Made by a program: the position numbers and the translations under genes. Shown here in pieces: positions 32,617 to 47,212 of a stretch of 64,000 nt of DNA. Numbering within the stretch: the stretch's first letter is position 1; every line of letters begins with the position of its first letter. The stretch is from Sphingosinicella terrae (GTDB lineage: Bacteria; Pseudomonadota; Alphaproteobacteria; Sphingomonadales; Sphingomonadaceae): contig NZ_QDFY01000003.1 of assembly GCF_003347635.1 (NCBI RefSeq), positions 1-64,000 on the forward strand. The letters are read 5' to 3'. The notes under the pieces were generated by a model. That model saw nothing but the letters and a program-made list of their open reading frames with translations, searched no databases and was not told the DNA's origin.

Positions 32617-33714
32617 GTGAAGAGGATCGTGCTGCTGCCCGGCGACGGGATCGGGCCCGAGGTGGTGAGAGAGGCGCGTGCGTGCCTGGAGCTGCTGTCG
32701 GACGGCTGCGAACTCGGCCTCGAATTCGAGGCGCGGGATTTCGGCGGCGTCGCGATCGACCGGCATGGGCTGCCGCTGCCCGCGGAGACGCTGGCGGCGT
32801 GCCAAGGCGCGGACGCGATCCTGCTCGGCGCGGTCGGCGGGCCGAAATGGGACGGTGCGCGCGAACGGCCGGAGGCGGGGCTGCTGCAGCTGCGCGGCGC
32901 GCTCGGCCTGTTCGCCAATCTCAGGCCGGCGCGGGTGATGCGCGGGCTCGTCCATCTTTCGCCGCTGCGGCCGGAGCTGGCGCAGGGCGCCGACATCCTC
33001 GTCGTGCGCGAGCTGACCGGCGGCGCCTATTTCGGCGAGAAGGTCCTCGAGGCCGACCATGCCTCCGATTTGTGCGCCTATAGCCGCGCCGAGATCGAGC
33101 GGATCGCCCATGTCGCCTTCGCCGCCGCCCGGCGCCGGCACAAAAGGGTGACGTCGGTCGACAAGGCCAATGTCCTCGCCACCTCGAAACTGTGGCGGCA
33201 GGTGGTCGGCGAGGTTGCGCTCGGCTATCCCGACGTGACGCTCGACCATCTCTATGTCGACGCGGCGGCGATGCTGCTCGTGACGTCGCCGCGGCGGTTC
33301 GACGTGATCCTGACGGAGAACCTGTTTGGTGATATTCTCTCGGATGAGCTGGCGGTGATCGGCGGGTCGATCGGCATATTGCCGTCGGCGAGCGTCGGCG
33401 CGGCGCCGCCGGCCCTGTTCGAGCCGATCCACGGATCGGCGCCCGACATAGCCGGGCTCGACATCGCCAATCCGGCGGGGACGATCGCGGCGGCGGCGAT
33501 GCTGCTCGGCCATCTCGGCCGGCCGGACCTGGAGAGCCTGCTCGTCGACGCAGTCGAGAGCACGCTCGCCGACGGCTGCCGGACCGCTGATCTGGGCGGA
33601 TCGGACAGCTGCTCCGAATTCGGTGCGGAGACGCGCGAGCGGCTGAAGGAGCGGATCTCGGCGCGCGACGCCCATCTCGCCCTCATCGCGATGAACCGGG
33701 GATGCTGCGGATGA
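32617..33714 (+). CDS. leuB: 3-isopropylmalate dehydrogenase
   Basis: This 365-residue NAD-dependent decarboxylating dehydrogenase acts third in the leucine branch. It starts [19 protein letters not shown], has the substrate-binding [12 protein letters not shown], the catalytic/metal region [36 protein letters not shown] and the adenine-binding [18 protein letters not shown]. The start is GTG after GAGGAGTGAG. Its stop overlaps leuC's ATG (ATGA at 33711-33714), so the leucine genes are coupled in order leuB-leuC-leuD. Confidence 0.97.
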   Translation: MKRIVLLPGDGIGPEVVREARACLELLSDGCELGLEFEARDFGGVAIDRHGLPLPAETLAACQGADAILLGAVGGPKWDGARERPEAGLLQLRGALGLFANLRPARVMRGLVHLSPLRPELAQGADILVVRELTGGAYFGEKVLEADHASDLCAYSRAEIERIAHVAFAAARRRHKRVTSVDKANVLATSKLWRQVVGEVALGYPDVTLDHLYVDAAAMLLVTSPRRFDVILTENLFGDILSDELAVIGGSIGILPSASVGAAPPALFEPIHGSAPDIAGLDIANPAGTIAAAAMLLGHLGRPDLESLLVDAVESTLADGCRTADLGGSDSCSEFGAETRERLKERISARDAHLALIAMNRGCCG

Positions 33715-35147
33715 CCGAGGCGGCCCCGAAGACGCTCTACGAGAAGATCTGGGACGCGCATGTCGTCGAGCGGCGCGAGGACGGGACGTGCCTCCTCTAT
33801 ATCGACCGCCATCTCGTCCACGAGGTGACCTCGCCGCAGGCGTTCGACGGGCTGCGGGCGAAGGGGCGGCGGGTGCGGCGGCCGGACCTGACGCTGGCCG
33901 TGCCCGACCATAATGTGCCGACCACCCGCCGGGTCGGCGACAATGGCCGGCGCGAGCCCGTGCTCGATCGCCGCAGCGCCGAGCAGCTCGCCGCGCTCGA
34001 GGGCAATGTCCGCGAATTCGGCGTGCCCTACATCCCCGACATCGCCGCCGAGCAGGGCATCGTCCACGTCGTCGGACCGGAGCAGGGGTTCACCTTGCCG
34101 GGAACGACCCTGGTCTGCGGCGACAGCCACACGGCGGCGCACGGCGCTTTGGGGGCGCTCGCCTTCGGCATCGGCACCAGCGAGGTCGAGCATGTCCTCG
34201 CCACCCAGACCTTGTGGCTGAAGCCGTCGCGGACGATGGAGGTGCGGGTCGAGGGGGACTTGCCGTTCGGCGTCTCGCCCAAGGACCTCATCCTTACCCT
34301 GATCGGGCGGATCGGCACCGCCGGCGGCACCGGCCACGTCATCGAATATCGCGGCAGCACGTTCGATCGGATGAGCATCGAGGGCCGGCTCACCGTCGCC
34401 AACATGTCGATCGAGGCCGGCGCCCGCTCCGGCCTGTTCGCGCCGGACCAGCGGACGTTCGACTATCTGAAGGGCCGGCCGATGGCGCCGGCCGGCGACG
34501 ACTGGCGGCGGATGGAGGCCTATTGGCGCACGCTGGCCACCGACGAAGGCGCCGCCTTCGACCGGCAGGTCTTCCTCGACGCCGCCGAGATCGCGCCGAG
34601 CGTGACCTGGGGGACCAGCCCCGAGGACGTCGTGCCGGTCACCGGCCGGGTCCCCGATCCGGACAGCTTCGAGGATCCGGCCAAGCGGGCCGCCGCCCGC
34701 AAGTCGCTCGACTATATGGGCCTGGAGCCGGGCATGGCGATGGCGGACGTCGCGGTCGACCATGTCTTCATCGGCAGCTGCACCAACAGCCGGATCGAGG
34801 ATCTGCGCGCCGCCGCCGAGGTCGTCCGGACGCGGCGGATCGATCCGCGGATCAAGCAGGCCTTGGTCGTGCCCGGTTCCGGGCTGGTCAAGCGCCAGGC
34901 GGAGAAAGAGGGCCTCGACCGCATCTTCCTCGAGGCGGGGTTCGAATGGCGCGAGCCCGGCTGCTCGATGTGCCTGGCGATGAACCCGGACCGGGTGCCG
35001 GCGGGCGAGCGCTGCGCCTCCACCTCCAACCGCAACTTCGTCGGCCGGCAGGGCCCGGGCGCGCGCACCCATCTGGTCTCGCCGGCGATGGCGGCGGCGG
35101 CGGCGGTGACCGGACGGCTGGCGGACGTCAGGGAGCTGGTCGGATGA
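33711..35147 (+). CDS. leuC: 3-isopropylmalate dehydratase large subunit
   Basis: This 478-residue aconitase-family protein, with LeuD, isomerises 2- to 3-isopropylmalate. The 4Fe-4S ligand cysteines are in [19 protein letters not shown] and [13 protein letters not shown]. Other landmarks are [12 protein letters not shown] at the start, [20 protein letters not shown] and [19 protein letters not shown] near the end. ATG 33711 gives the standard [15 protein letters not shown]-terminus. It overlaps leuB and leuD by four bases each. Confidence 0.97.
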   Translation: MTEAAPKTLYEKIWDAHVVERREDGTCLLYIDRHLVHEVTSPQAFDGLRAKGRRVRRPDLTLAVPDHNVPTTRRVGDNGRREPVLDRRSAEQLAALEGNVREFGVPYIPDIAAEQGIVHVVGPEQGFTLPGTTLVCGDSHTAAHGALGALAFGIGTSEVEHVLATQTLWLKPSRTMEVRVEGDLPFGVSPKDLILTLIGRIGTAGGTGHVIEYRGSTFDRMSIEGRLTVANMSIEAGARSGLFAPDQRTFDYLKGRPMAPAGDDWRRMEAYWRTLATDEGAAFDRQVFLDAAEIAPSVTWGTSPEDVVPVTGRVPDPDSFEDPAKRAAARKSLDYMGLEPGMAMADVAVDHVFIGSCTNSRIEDLRAAAEVVRTRRIDPRIKQALVVPGSGLVKRQAEKEGLDRIFLEAGFEWREPGCSMCLAMNPDRVPAGERCASTSNRNFVGRQGPGARTHLVSPAMAAAAAVTGRLADVRELVG

Positions 35148-35761
35148 ACGGCGTCACGCGCGTCGAGGGACGGGCGATCCCGCTCGGGCTCAGGAACGTC
35201 GACACCGACATCATCATCCCGGCCGACCACCTGAAGACGGTGACCCGCGAGGGGCTGGGCGCCCACGCCTTCGAGACGATCCGCGCCGAGCCCGGCAACG
35301 TCTTCGACGATCCGCGCTATTCGGGCGCGCCGATCCTGATCGCCGGCGACAATTTCGGCTGTGGATCGAGCCGCGAACATGCCGCCTGGGCGCTGCTCGA
35401 CCTCGGGATCAAGGCGGTGATCGCGCCGAGCTTCTCCGACATCTTCGCCGGCAACGCCTTCAAGAACGGCATCGTCACCGTCGCGCTCGACCCGGCGGCG
35501 GTTGATCGCCTGCTCGAAATCGCGCAGGATCAGAGCCTCGCGATAGATGTCGAGGCCCTGAAGGTCACGGCGGCGGGTGAATCGTTCACCTTCACGCTGG
35601 ACCCGTTTCGGCGCGAATGCCTGCTCAAGGGGCTGGACGAGATCGGCGTCACGCTGGAGGCCGAGCCGGCAATCGCCGACTACGAGGCGCGTGCGCCGAT
35701 GCTCGGCTGGAAGCCGGCGAAGCCTTCGGCCGAGCGGCGGCTCGGTCTGAGGTTCGGCTGA
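35144..35761 (+). CDS. leuD: 3-isopropylmalate dehydratase small subunit
   Basis: This 205-residue swivelling-domain partner of LeuC has the landmarks [19 protein letters not shown], the substrate-contacting [20 protein letters not shown] and the strand [20 protein letters not shown]. It completes the isopropylmalate isomerase. It overlaps leuC by ATGA; gltB follows after 27 nt, so the transcript probably continues into glutamate synthase. Confidence 0.96.
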   Translation: MNGVTRVEGRAIPLGLRNVDTDIIIPADHLKTVTREGLGAHAFETIRAEPGNVFDDPRYSGAPILIAGDNFGCGSSREHAAWALLDLGIKAVIAPSFSDIFAGNAFKNGIVTVALDPAAVDRLLEIAQDQSLAIDVEALKVTAAGESFTFTLDPFRRECLLKGLDEIGVTLEAEPAIADYEARAPMLGWKPAKPSAERRLGLRFG

Positions 35762-35788
35762 AGGCGTGACACGATCTAGCTGTATGGA

Positions 35789-40348
<4,560 letters not shown>

Positions 40349-40364
40349 AGAAGGACTAGGCCCG

Positions 40365-41729
40365 ATGGTCAATCCCACTGGTTTCCTGGAGATCGAGCGG
40401 CGCGACCGCCCCTATCGGCCGGTGCGCGAGCGCCTCAAACATTGGGGCGAGTTCGTCGAGCCGCTGCCGACCGGCGAGGTTCGCCGCCAGGGCGAGCGCT
40501 GCATGGATTGCGGCATTCCGTTCTGTCACAATGGCTGCCCGGTCAACAATCTGATCCCGGACTGGAACGACCTGGTCTCGCGCGACCAGTGGCGCGCCGC
40601 GCTCGAGCGGCTGCACCGGACCAACAACTTCCCGGAATTCACCGGGCGGGTCTGCCCGGCGCCCTGCGAAGCGGCCTGCACATTGAACCTCGACGACGAT
40701 CCGGTGACGATCAAGACGATCGAGTGCGAGATCGTCGACCGGGGCTGGCGCGAGGGCTGGATCGTGCCGCAATGCGCCGACCGCGGCACCGGCAAGCGCA
40801 TCGCCGTCGTCGGCTCGGGCCCGGCCGGCCTCGCCTGCGCCCAGGAGCTGGCGCGGATGGGTCACGCCCCCACGGTCTTCGAGAAGGCCGACCGGATCGG
40901 CGGCCTGCTCCGCTACGGCATTCCCGACTTCAAGATGGAGAAGGGGCTGATCGACCGGCGCGTCGCCCAGATGGAGGTGGAAGGGGTGATCTTCCGCACC
41001 GGCATGGAAGTCGGCGCGACCGTCTCGGTCGAGCGGCTGATGGACGATTATCAATGCCTCGTCCTTGCCGGCGGGGCCGAGCAGCCGCGAGACCTGCCCG
41101 TGCCGGGGCGCGAGCTCGGCGGCGTCCATTTCGCCATGGACTATCTCGTCCAGCAGAATCGCCGCGTCGCCGGCCTTTCCGAGCAAGGCGAGCCGATCAC
41201 CGCTTTGGGCAAGCATGTCGTGGTCATCGGCGGCGGCGATACCGGCTCCGACTGCATCGGCACCGCCAATCGCCAGGGCGCGGCCTCGGTCACCCAGCTC
41301 GAGATACTGCCGCAGCCGCCGCTCAAGGAGGATAAGGGGGTGAGCTGGCCCTATTGGCCGATGAAACTGCGCACATCCTCCTCGCAGGAGGAAGGATGCG
41401 ATCGCGAGTTCGCCGTGGTCACCCGCCGCTTCGTCGGCGACGGCGAGGTGCGCGCGCTGGAATGCGAGCGCAATGGCGAGACCTTCGAGATCAAGGCCGA
41501 TCTCGTCCTCCTCGCCATGGGTTTCACCGGCCCGCCGCCGGGCGGCATCGTCGACAAGGCCGGGGTCCGGATCGACAGCGCCAGCCCCTACGCCACGCCG
41601 CGCGACGGCATCTTCGCCTGCGGCGACATGCGCCGGGGCCAATCGCTCGTCGTCTGGGCGATCCGCGAGGGCCGCGAATGCGCCGCGGCCGTGGACGAAT
41701 GGCTGAAGGTGCGGGAGGCGACGCAATAG
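40365..41729 (+). CDS. gltD: Glutamate synthase small (beta) subunit
   Basis: This 454-residue flavoprotein passes electrons from NADPH to GltB. The N-terminal Fe-S cysteines are in [18 protein letters not shown] and [12 protein letters not shown]. The FAD-binding Rossmann motif is [20 protein letters not shown], the NADPH-binding one is [14 protein letters not shown], and the closing [19 protein letters not shown] is typical. GAAGAAGG precedes ATG 40365, 16 nt after gltB. It is the last gene of the apparent ilv-leu-glt unit. No terminator was recognised before the next TA operon. Confidence 0.97.
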   Translation: MVNPTGFLEIERRDRPYRPVRERLKHWGEFVEPLPTGEVRRQGERCMDCGIPFCHNGCPVNNLIPDWNDLVSRDQWRAALERLHRTNNFPEFTGRVCPAPCEAACTLNLDDDPVTIKTIECEIVDRGWREGWIVPQCADRGTGKRIAVVGSGPAGLACAQELARMGHAPTVFEKADRIGGLLRYGIPDFKMEKGLIDRRVAQMEVEGVIFRTGMEVGATVSVERLMDDYQCLVLAGGAEQPRDLPVPGRELGGVHFAMDYLVQQNRRVAGLSEQGEPITALGKHVVVIGGGDTGSDCIGTANRQGAASVTQLEILPQPPLKEDKGVSWPYWPMKLRTSSSQEEGCDREFAVVTRRFVGDGEVRALECERNGETFEIKADLVLLAMGFTGPPPGGIVDKAGVRIDSASPYATPRDGIFACGDMRRGQSLVVWAIREGRECAAAVDEWLKVREATQ

Positions 41730-41803
41730 GGGCTTTACGCCTCCCTATGCTTGCGTGATGTTCAAATGAGCCTTATATCGGGCTCAGTTGAACAGGATGA
41801 GAC

Positions 41804-42235
41804 ATGCTCGCCGAAGCCCGTGACATTGCCGGATCGCTGGGACTGAAGCGGCTTCGCGGATCGCCGCTGGCCCTCGTCGAGTCGATCAAGTCGGGGCTTC
41901 CGCTGGCCTCGCTCGAGCGGCTCGCGGCCACGGTCGCGCCCGGTGATCCCCGCTTCGTCCATCGCTTCATCCCGCGCGCCACCCTGACGCGCCGGAAGAG
42001 CCAGGCCGAGCCGCGCCTTACCGTCGACGAAGGCAATCGCGTCGCCGCGCTCGCCAAGGTCTGGGACTTCGCGATGGAAATCTACAGGGACGAGGAGAAG
42101 GCCCGCGCCTTCCTGCATCGCCCCCACATGCTGCTCGACGGGCAGAAGCCGATCGACGTCGCGGTCGAGACCGGCGTCGGCGCCGACCTGGTGGTGAACC
42201 TGCTCGGCAGCGCGGCCTATGGCGGCGCGGCATAG
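41804..42235 (+). CDS. Xre/MbcA/ParS-type antitoxin
   Basis: This 143-residue protein fits the antitoxin partner of RES toxins. It has an N-terminal helical region (about 1-60), the boundary motif FIPRATLTRRKSQAEPRLTV and the C-terminal toxin-binding domain (DUF2384): RVAALAKVWDFAMEIYRDEE, KARAFLHRPHMLLDGQKPID and TGVGADLVVNLLGSAAYGG. By family knowledge it inserts into the toxin active site and autorepresses the operon. The stop overlaps the toxin start by 17 nt. It follows gltD by 74 nt and probably has its own promoter in that gap. Confidence 0.9.
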   Translation: MLAEARDIAGSLGLKRLRGSPLALVESIKSGLPLASLERLAATVAPGDPRFVHRFIPRATLTRRKSQAEPRLTVDEGNRVAALAKVWDFAMEIYRDEEKARAFLHRPHMLLDGQKPIDVAVETGVGADLVVNLLGSAAYGGAA

Positions 42236-42719
42236 ACCGGGCCTCGTCGACCGGGTCCTCCACGGCTTCCGGATCGGCGACCCGGCCGGAAAGTACCCGA
42301 TCTTCGACGACGAAGGGTCCCGGCTCTATCCGGGCCGCTGGAACACCGCCTCGACGCCGATGCTCTACGCGTCGGAACATTATTCGACGGCGCTGCTCGA
42401 GAAACTGGTGAGCTTCAGTGCCGTGCTGCCGGCCAACCAGCATCATATCCGGATCACGATCCCGCCCGGCGTCTCCTACGAGACGTTCGATCCGGGGCGG
42501 CATCCCGGCTGGGACGGCGCCGATCCGTCGATCACGAAAGGCTATGGCGCCAACTGGCAATCCGAGGGGCGATCGCTCCTCCTGATCGTGCCGTCCATCC
42601 CCGGCGGCCGGATCGACCGCAACTTCCTGATCAACCTCAGGCATCCGCAAGCCGCGCAGCTCAGCCACGACATGCCGGTCCCGGTCTGCTGGGACAGCCG
42701 CCTGTTCGCACGCGGCTAG
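42219..42719 (+). CDS. RES-domain NAD-consuming toxin
   Basis: This 166-residue RES-domain protein has the landmark residues SRLYPGRWNTASTPMLYASE, where the Arg of GRWN and the nearby Glu fit the active site, YSTALLEKLVSF, and ANWQSEGRSLLLIVPS with the conserved Ser. RES toxins such as MbcT degrade or phosphorolyse NAD+, halting metabolism. It overlaps the antitoxin by 17 nt in the usual order. The predicted start keeps the domain complete. Both key motifs are intact, so the toxin may be active. Confidence 0.9.
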   Translation: MAARHRPGLVDRVLHGFRIGDPAGKYPIFDDEGSRLYPGRWNTASTPMLYASEHYSTALLEKLVSFSAVLPANQHHIRITIPPGVSYETFDPGRHPGWDGADPSITKGYGANWQSEGRSLLLIVPSIPGGRIDRNFLINLRHPQAAQLSHDMPVPVCWDSRLFARG

Positions 42720-42829
42720 AGTCAGTTCTGGCTCAAGGCATCGAACGGCGACCCTAACCGACTTTGTCATTTGATCCCCGGGCCGGCCGTGCATCATATC
42801 GTTGCTGCACATCGACTTGGGGGTTCGAC

Positions 42830-43633
42830 ATGCAGCGCATCACCACTCTTCCCGTCGCCGCCCTGCTGCTGACGCTCGCCGCGCCGGCGGCGGCCGCCGA
42901 GAGGGCGATCGAGATCACCCGCTGTCCGGCGCCGCTCGGCACCATGGCCGTGGCCGAAGGCGACATGCAGGGATGGACGCGGTACGGCCTCGGCAGTCCG
43001 CGCGAGCTGATCGGCGCGATCGTCGAAAGCTCGGGCTGCTTCACCCTGCACGATCCGAATTCGACGCGACCCGCGGATTACCTGCTCGTCGCCGTCGCCG
43101 GCGACCGCGCGGAGATCGACCGCACCGTCCACCTGGCCCGCGCCGGCATGACCGAGGCGGCGCTTCGAAGCGGGCTGCTCGGCCGCGTTCCGGTGGTCGG
43201 CGGCGCGCTCGGCCTGATGCGCGGCTTCGGCGGCCAGCGCCGTACCGTCACGGCGGGCCTGAGGGTGATGGATCCCGCCAACGGCCGCACCCTGGCGGCG
43301 GGGACGGGACAGTCGAGCCGGGCCTCGATCAGCTGGGGGCAGCAGGCGCAAGGCGAGGGGCGGCTCGGAACCTATACCAGCTCGCGCGACGGAAGGCTGG
43401 TCAGCGCCGCCTTCGCCGCCGCGTTCAACGAGATCGCCGCCCAGTCCGTCCAGATCCCGCCTCGGCAGGCGCCGGAGCCGACCGAGGCGATCGAACTGTC
43501 GGAGGCGGCGCCAGCAGCGGCGACGGATCTCGCCGGCGAGGCACCGGAAGCCGTCGCCGCATCGTCGACGCCCACGCCCGCCGAGCCGGCCGCCATGGCC
43601 GTTGCGGCGGCGCCGGGCGGGCCGAACCGATGA
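42830..43633 (+). CDS. Secreted protein, CsgG-like in part
   Basis: This 267-residue exported protein has a signal peptide (MQRITTLPVAALLLTLAAPA). The mature part recalls the CsgG/LpoB-type periplasmic fold: PRELIGAIVESSGCFTLHD, then VTAGLRVMDPANGRTLAAGT and SAAFAAAFNEIAAQSVQI. The C-terminal 60 residues are Ala/Pro/Glu-rich and disordered. CsgG relatives assemble or secrete envelope components, but the match is only by pattern. ATG 42830 opens the signal. Its stop overlaps the next small gene as ATGA. Confidence 0.6.
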   Translation: MQRITTLPVAALLLTLAAPAAAAERAIEITRCPAPLGTMAVAEGDMQGWTRYGLGSPRELIGAIVESSGCFTLHDPNSTRPADYLLVAVAGDRAEIDRTVHLARAGMTEAALRSGLLGRVPVVGGALGLMRGFGGQRRTVTAGLRVMDPANGRTLAAGTGQSSRASISWGQQAQGEGRLGTYTSSRDGRLVSAAFAAAFNEIAAQSVQIPPRQAPEPTEAIELSEAAPAAATDLAGEAPEAVAASSTPTPAEPAAMAVAAAPGGPNR

Positions 43634-43803
43634 TGGCGCCCCGCCGCCGCCCTGCCTCGAGCGCTTTCGATGCGGCCCGTCTCTGCCTGTTCCGGGCGGT
43701 GTCGCTGCTGACCGTCATCGCCGCCATCTCCCTGACTGCGGCGACCGCGGGTCTCGTCGCTGCCAATGCGCACAATCTTTTCATTCCCCTCATCGGCGGC
43801 TGA
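43630..43803 (+). CDS. Small single-span membrane protein
   Basis: This 57-residue protein has a basic start (MMAPRRRPASS) and one long hydrophobic helix (LTVIAAISLTAATAGLVA), ending AHNLFIPLIGG. It is coupled by ATGA overlap to the secreted CsgG-like protein, so it is probably a real partner rather than a chance frame. Its location would be the inner membrane. Function unknown. Confidence 0.55.
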   Translation: MMAPRRRPASSAFDAARLCLFRAVSLLTVIAAISLTAATAGLVAANAHNLFIPLIGG

Positions 43804-43878
43804 GGCAGGAGCCGCGCGACGAGGGGGGAGGGGACGGGCCGGCCCCGCGCGCCGGCCAACGCGCATCGCCGCCACCGG

Positions 43879-45087
43879 TCAGGGCGTGAGGAGCCTTCCG
43901 GCGGCGGCGAACGCGCCGTCCCTCTTCATCCCGGCGGCCACGGCCATCGCCTTGTGCCGCGTCTCGGCGGCCAGCGCGGTGCCGAGCGCCGCAGACAAGG
44001 TCTCGGCCGTCGCGATCGGCCCGTCATGGGCCGCGCCGATGCCCAAGGCGGCAACCCTGCCGGCCCAGTAAGGCTGGTCGGCGACCTGTGGCACTACCAC
44101 CTGGGGCGTGCCCGCTATCGCCGCCGCCGTCGTCGTCCCGGCGCCGCCATGATGGACGATTGCGGCGACACGGCCGAACAGCGCCTGCTGGTTGACCTCG
44201 CCGACGGCGAAGACGTCGCCGCCGTCGTCGCTCCGCTCGAGCCCGGCCCAGCCCCGCGAGAGGACGGCCCGGCGCCCGTGAGCGCGTGCTGCCGCGATGG
44301 CGACTCCGGCGGGATCCGGAGAGCCGATCATCGCCATGCTGCCGAAGCCGACATAGATGGGCGGTTCGCCGGCCTCGAGAAAAGCCTCCAGATCGGAAGG
44401 CAAAGGCCGTTCGTCGGGCAGGATCCAGGCGCCGGTCTGTACCGCCTCGAGCTCTTCGCTCGGCGGCCAGGGGCCGAGCAGCGGATCGGTTGCCACCCAG
44501 GGATGCTCCGTGAACACGCCGTCCCGGACATTGTCGAACGTCGCGAGGCCGATCGACGCACGAAGGGAGTTGGTCGCCTCGCCGAACAGCGCGTTCATCG
44601 CCTCGGCATTGTGGTCCCACAGCGCCCGGTTGTCGGCCATCCCCGGCGGATGCGGCCAGCCCGGATAGGCGAGGGGCGGATGGTGCGGCGACGGCAGGAT
44701 GATCGGACAGAATGTCACCATGACGAAGCGGATGCCGCGCTGCTCCGCGACCGCCTGGGCAGCGGCGACCGACGGGAAGAGGCCCGTCGCCACGATCGCA
44801 TCGCAGCCGTCCGCCGCGGCGGCGGTCGCCTCGAATTGGGCCGGCAAAATCCTCGCCGCGAGAGCCGGCAAAGCGAGGCCGGATTGCCGCGCAGTCTCGA
44901 TCCATCGGCGTACCGGCATGAAGGCCGGCGTCAGCGGCAGCCCGGCGCGGTCCAGCAATCCGGTGAATTCCGCATCGGCCGGCGCGCACAGCCGCGCCTC
45001 GGCGCCGAGGGCCTGCAGCGCCAGGCCCAGCCCGGCCAGCGGCTGGACGTCTCCGCGCGATCCGTAAGTCGATAACAGCACACGCAT
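43879..45087 (-). CDS. GT1/UGT-type glycosyltransferase
   Basis: This 402-residue GT-B-fold enzyme has an N-terminal acceptor domain opening RVLLSTYGSRGDVQPLAGLG, the hallmark of the macrolide/sterol glucosyltransferase group. The C-terminal sugar-nucleotide domain has PIYVGFGSMAMIGSP and the donor-binding signature VAAIVHHGGAGTTTAAAIAG with VVVPQVADQPYWAGRVAAL. It probably transfers a sugar from a UDP- or dTDP-sugar to a lipid or small molecule. The acceptor is not known, as no biosynthetic cluster surrounds it. GGAGGGAG precedes ATG 45087. Confidence 0.88.
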   Translation of the reverse strand: MRVLLSTYGSRGDVQPLAGLGLALQALGAEARLCAPADAEFTGLLDRAGLPLTPAFMPVRRWIETARQSGLALPALAARILPAQFEATAAAADGCDAIVATGLFPSVAAAQAVAEQRGIRFVMVTFCPIILPSPHHPPLAYPGWPHPPGMADNRALWDHNAEAMNALFGEATNSLRASIGLATFDNVRDGVFTEHPWVATDPLLGPWPPSEELEAVQTGAWILPDERPLPSDLEAFLEAGEPPIYVGFGSMAMIGSPDPAGVAIAAARAHGRRAVLSRGWAGLERSDDGGDVFAVGEVNQQALFGRVAAIVHHGGAGTTTAAAIAGTPQVVVPQVADQPYWAGRVAALGIGAAHDGPIATAETLSAALGTALAAETRHKAMAVAAGMKRDGAFAAAGRLLTP

Positions 45088-45263
45088 GTCGGCATCTCCC
45101 TCCGTGACGAATCAAGGGCGAGGTTCATGGGCCAGGACGGGGGGCTTGCCGCAAGCCCGGTGCCCCGCTAGACGATCAGAGTGGGAAGCAGACGGCTGCT
45201 ACTCTCATCTCCAAATCGGCGGAATTCGGCGCGGGCTTCAGACCCGCGGCGCTGCCTGCGACC

Positions 45264-45869
45264 TCAGTTCACCACAAGGAAATAGTCGGCCGGCGCGCGG
45301 CCCTCATTCTTGATGACGATCGAGTGGCGGGTGGTGAAGACCGGCAGCCAGCTGCATTGTGCCGGCGGGTCCTCGGCGCGGCGGCGGCAGATGGTGCGGC
45401 CGTCGGAATCGCTGACCTCGAGGACAAGCGGCGAGGGTCGCGAGGGCATCAGCGCGATCTCGGCGCGCTGACCGGCGAGGAAGAGCTGTTCCAGCGTGGC
45501 CTCGCCGCCCGGTCCAATTCGGGCTCGGCGGTAGGCCGGGCCGAGCGGCCGGCCACGAACCGGCGGCGGGGCCTCGGCGCCGCGCGCAATCCCCTCGTTC
45601 CACCAGACGCGACCCAGATCGGGGAGCGACGGCTCGGCCGGCCTCGCGCCGGTGGCCTGGAGATAGCGGCCCGCCTCCAGCAATGCGGCCGCGCCCTCGG
45701 TCCCGCGGCCCTCGGCCTCCGCTCCGCCGGCGAGGGCCCGGGCGACCGCGCCGGCGAGGCGCAGCTCGCCGGTTCGCTCGGCTCCAGCGACGGGCGCCGG
45801 ATCGCACGCGCGGGCGTCGCCGGCACCCGCGCTCGCCAGGACCAGGAGGAGACAGAGGCGGATCGTCAT
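45264..45869 (-). CDS. Secreted protein coupled to the two-component operon
   Basis: This 201-residue exported protein has a signal peptide (MTIRLCLLLVLASAGAGDAR). An Ala/Gly-rich helical middle is followed by a beta-rich end: LVLEVSDSDGRTICRRRAED, PPAQCSWLPVFTTRHSIVIK and APADYFLVVN. The last 60 residues resemble a jelly-roll envelope or pre-peptidase-like domain. It is translationally coupled (ATGA) to the histidine kinase upstream, so it is probably a partner or output of that sensor. I do not recognise the family. Confidence 0.65.
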   Translation of the reverse strand: MTIRLCLLLVLASAGAGDARACDPAPVAGAERTGELRLAGAVARALAGGAEAEGRGTEGAAALLEAGRYLQATGARPAEPSLPDLGRVWWNEGIARGAEAPPPVRGRPLGPAYRRARIGPGGEATLEQLFLAGQRAEIALMPSRPSPLVLEVSDSDGRTICRRRAEDPPAQCSWLPVFTTRHSIVIKNEGRAPADYFLVVN

Positions 45870-47212
45870 GGCTGGTCTTCCCTCTCGACGATGAAATGCG
45901 CGCCCGGCCCGGCATCGGCCACCCTGAGGGCGAGCCCGTGGCGCGCGGCAATGGCCCGGGCGAGAGCCAGGCCAAGTCCGTGGCCATGGCCGTTCTGCGC
46001 GGGCAGTCGCTGGAACCTCTCGAAGATCCGCTCCCGCATGTCCTCGGGAATTCCGGGGCCGTCGTCGGCGACCTCGAGGCGCGGGCCCGAGGACAGCGAT
46101 AACCGGATCCTGCCGCCGTCGGCGCCGCCGAACTTGAAGGCGTTGTCGAGCAGGTTCGTGATCATGCGCGACAGGTGCATCGGATCGCCGCACAGCTGGA
46201 TGTCCGGAGCAATGTCGGTGTCGAAGCGGATGCCGAGATCGGAGGCGGTGTCGGCGTAGAGCTCGGCCAGGTTGGTCACCAGGGCGGACAGATCCACCGG
46301 CTCGAGCCCGCTCGTGTCGCCCCGCCGCGCTTCGCTCGCGGATATGTCCAGCAGCGAATCGAGCATCCGGATGATATGCCGGATGTCGCCGCGGGCCGAG
46401 GCGAGCAGGGCGGACGTCTCCCCGCCCTCGGCCCTTTCCACCAGTCGCAGCAGCCGGTTGTCCAGGTGCATCAGCGGCGTTCTCAGCTCGTGCGCGACAT
46501 GGTCCGAAATGTCGCGATGGGCCCGCACCACCGCCTCGATGCGCATCAGCATCCGGTTGGCATGGGCGGCGAGCTGGCCGAGTTCGTCGCTCCGGTCTGC
46601 ACCCGGGGCACGGCGATCGAACTCGCCGCGTTCCACGGCCTGGTAGGCTGCGTTGATGCCGCTGACGCGCCGTTGCAGGCGGCTGGCCGCCAGATTGCCG
46701 AACGCGACGATGAGGGCGGCGATGACCGCTCCCGAAAGCAGGAGAACGTTGCGGACCCGCGCGGCGAGCGCGTCCCAGCTGCGATATTCGCGGCCGACGA
46801 CCAGCCGCAGGTCGGGACCGAGCTGGGTGGCGCGCGCGAACATCCGCTCACCCGCGGCCGTAGCGACGAACCCGGCCTCGCTATTCTCGGCCGAGAGCGG
46901 CGGCCAGCGGTCGAGGTCGCCGCCGAGCGGGCGGCCGGAGGCGTCGGCGACCAGATAATGCGGTGCGTCGGCGCCGCCCTCGCTGAGGGCGAGCCGATCG
47001 CGGATGCGCGCGGCCAGCTCCTCCCGGCCCCCGGAGGCATAGATGTCGGCGAGCCCGGCAAGATCGGTGTCGACCATCCGGGCAAGGTTGCCGTCGCGCG
47101 CGTCGCGTATTGCCAGCTCCGCCGCCAGCGCCAGCGCCAGCGTGGCCGCGAGCGCCACCAGCGCGATCGCCGCGGTAAGCCGTCCGTAGAGCGAGCGCGC
47201 GACGGTCTTCAA
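45866..47212 (-). CDS. Sensor histidine kinase (HAMP-HisKA-HATPase)
   Basis: This 448-residue membrane kinase starts at TTG (47212), which overlaps the regulator's stop as TTGA. It has a first membrane helix (LTAAIALVALAATLALALAA), a periplasmic sensor of about 130 residues, a second helix (VLLLSGAVIAALIVAFGNLA) and a HAMP linker. The acceptor His is in SDHVAHELRTPLMHLDNRLL and the ATP-binding boxes are MITNLLDNAFKFGG, VADDGPGIPEDM and GHGLGLALARAIAARHG. An ATG-only reading would remove both helices or add non-coding sequence. With the upstream OmpR-type regulator it forms a two-component pair. Confidence 0.9.
   Translation of the reverse strand: MKTVARSLYGRLTAAIALVALAATLALALAAELAIRDARDGNLARMVDTDLAGLADIYASGGREELAARIRDRLALSEGGADAPHYLVADASGRPLGGDLDRWPPLSAENSEAGFVATAAGERMFARATQLGPDLRLVVGREYRSWDALAARVRNVLLLSGAVIAALIVAFGNLAASRLQRRVSGINAAYQAVERGEFDRRAPGADRSDELGQLAAHANRMLMRIEAVVRAHRDISDHVAHELRTPLMHLDNRLLRLVERAEGGETSALLASARGDIRHIIRMLDSLLDISASEARRGDTSGLEPVDLSALVTNLAELYADTASDLGIRFDTDIAPDIQLCGDPMHLSRMITNLLDNAFKFGGADGGRIRLSLSSGPRLEVADDGPGIPEDMRERIFERFQRLPAQNGHGHGLGLALARAIAARHGLALRVADAGPGAHFIVEREDQP

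Noticed and set aside
31102-33675. 857-codon leftward open frame across leuA-leuB
   Set aside because: It is antisense to two well-recognised leucine genes and has no motifs or ribosome site. It is a product of high third-position GC.
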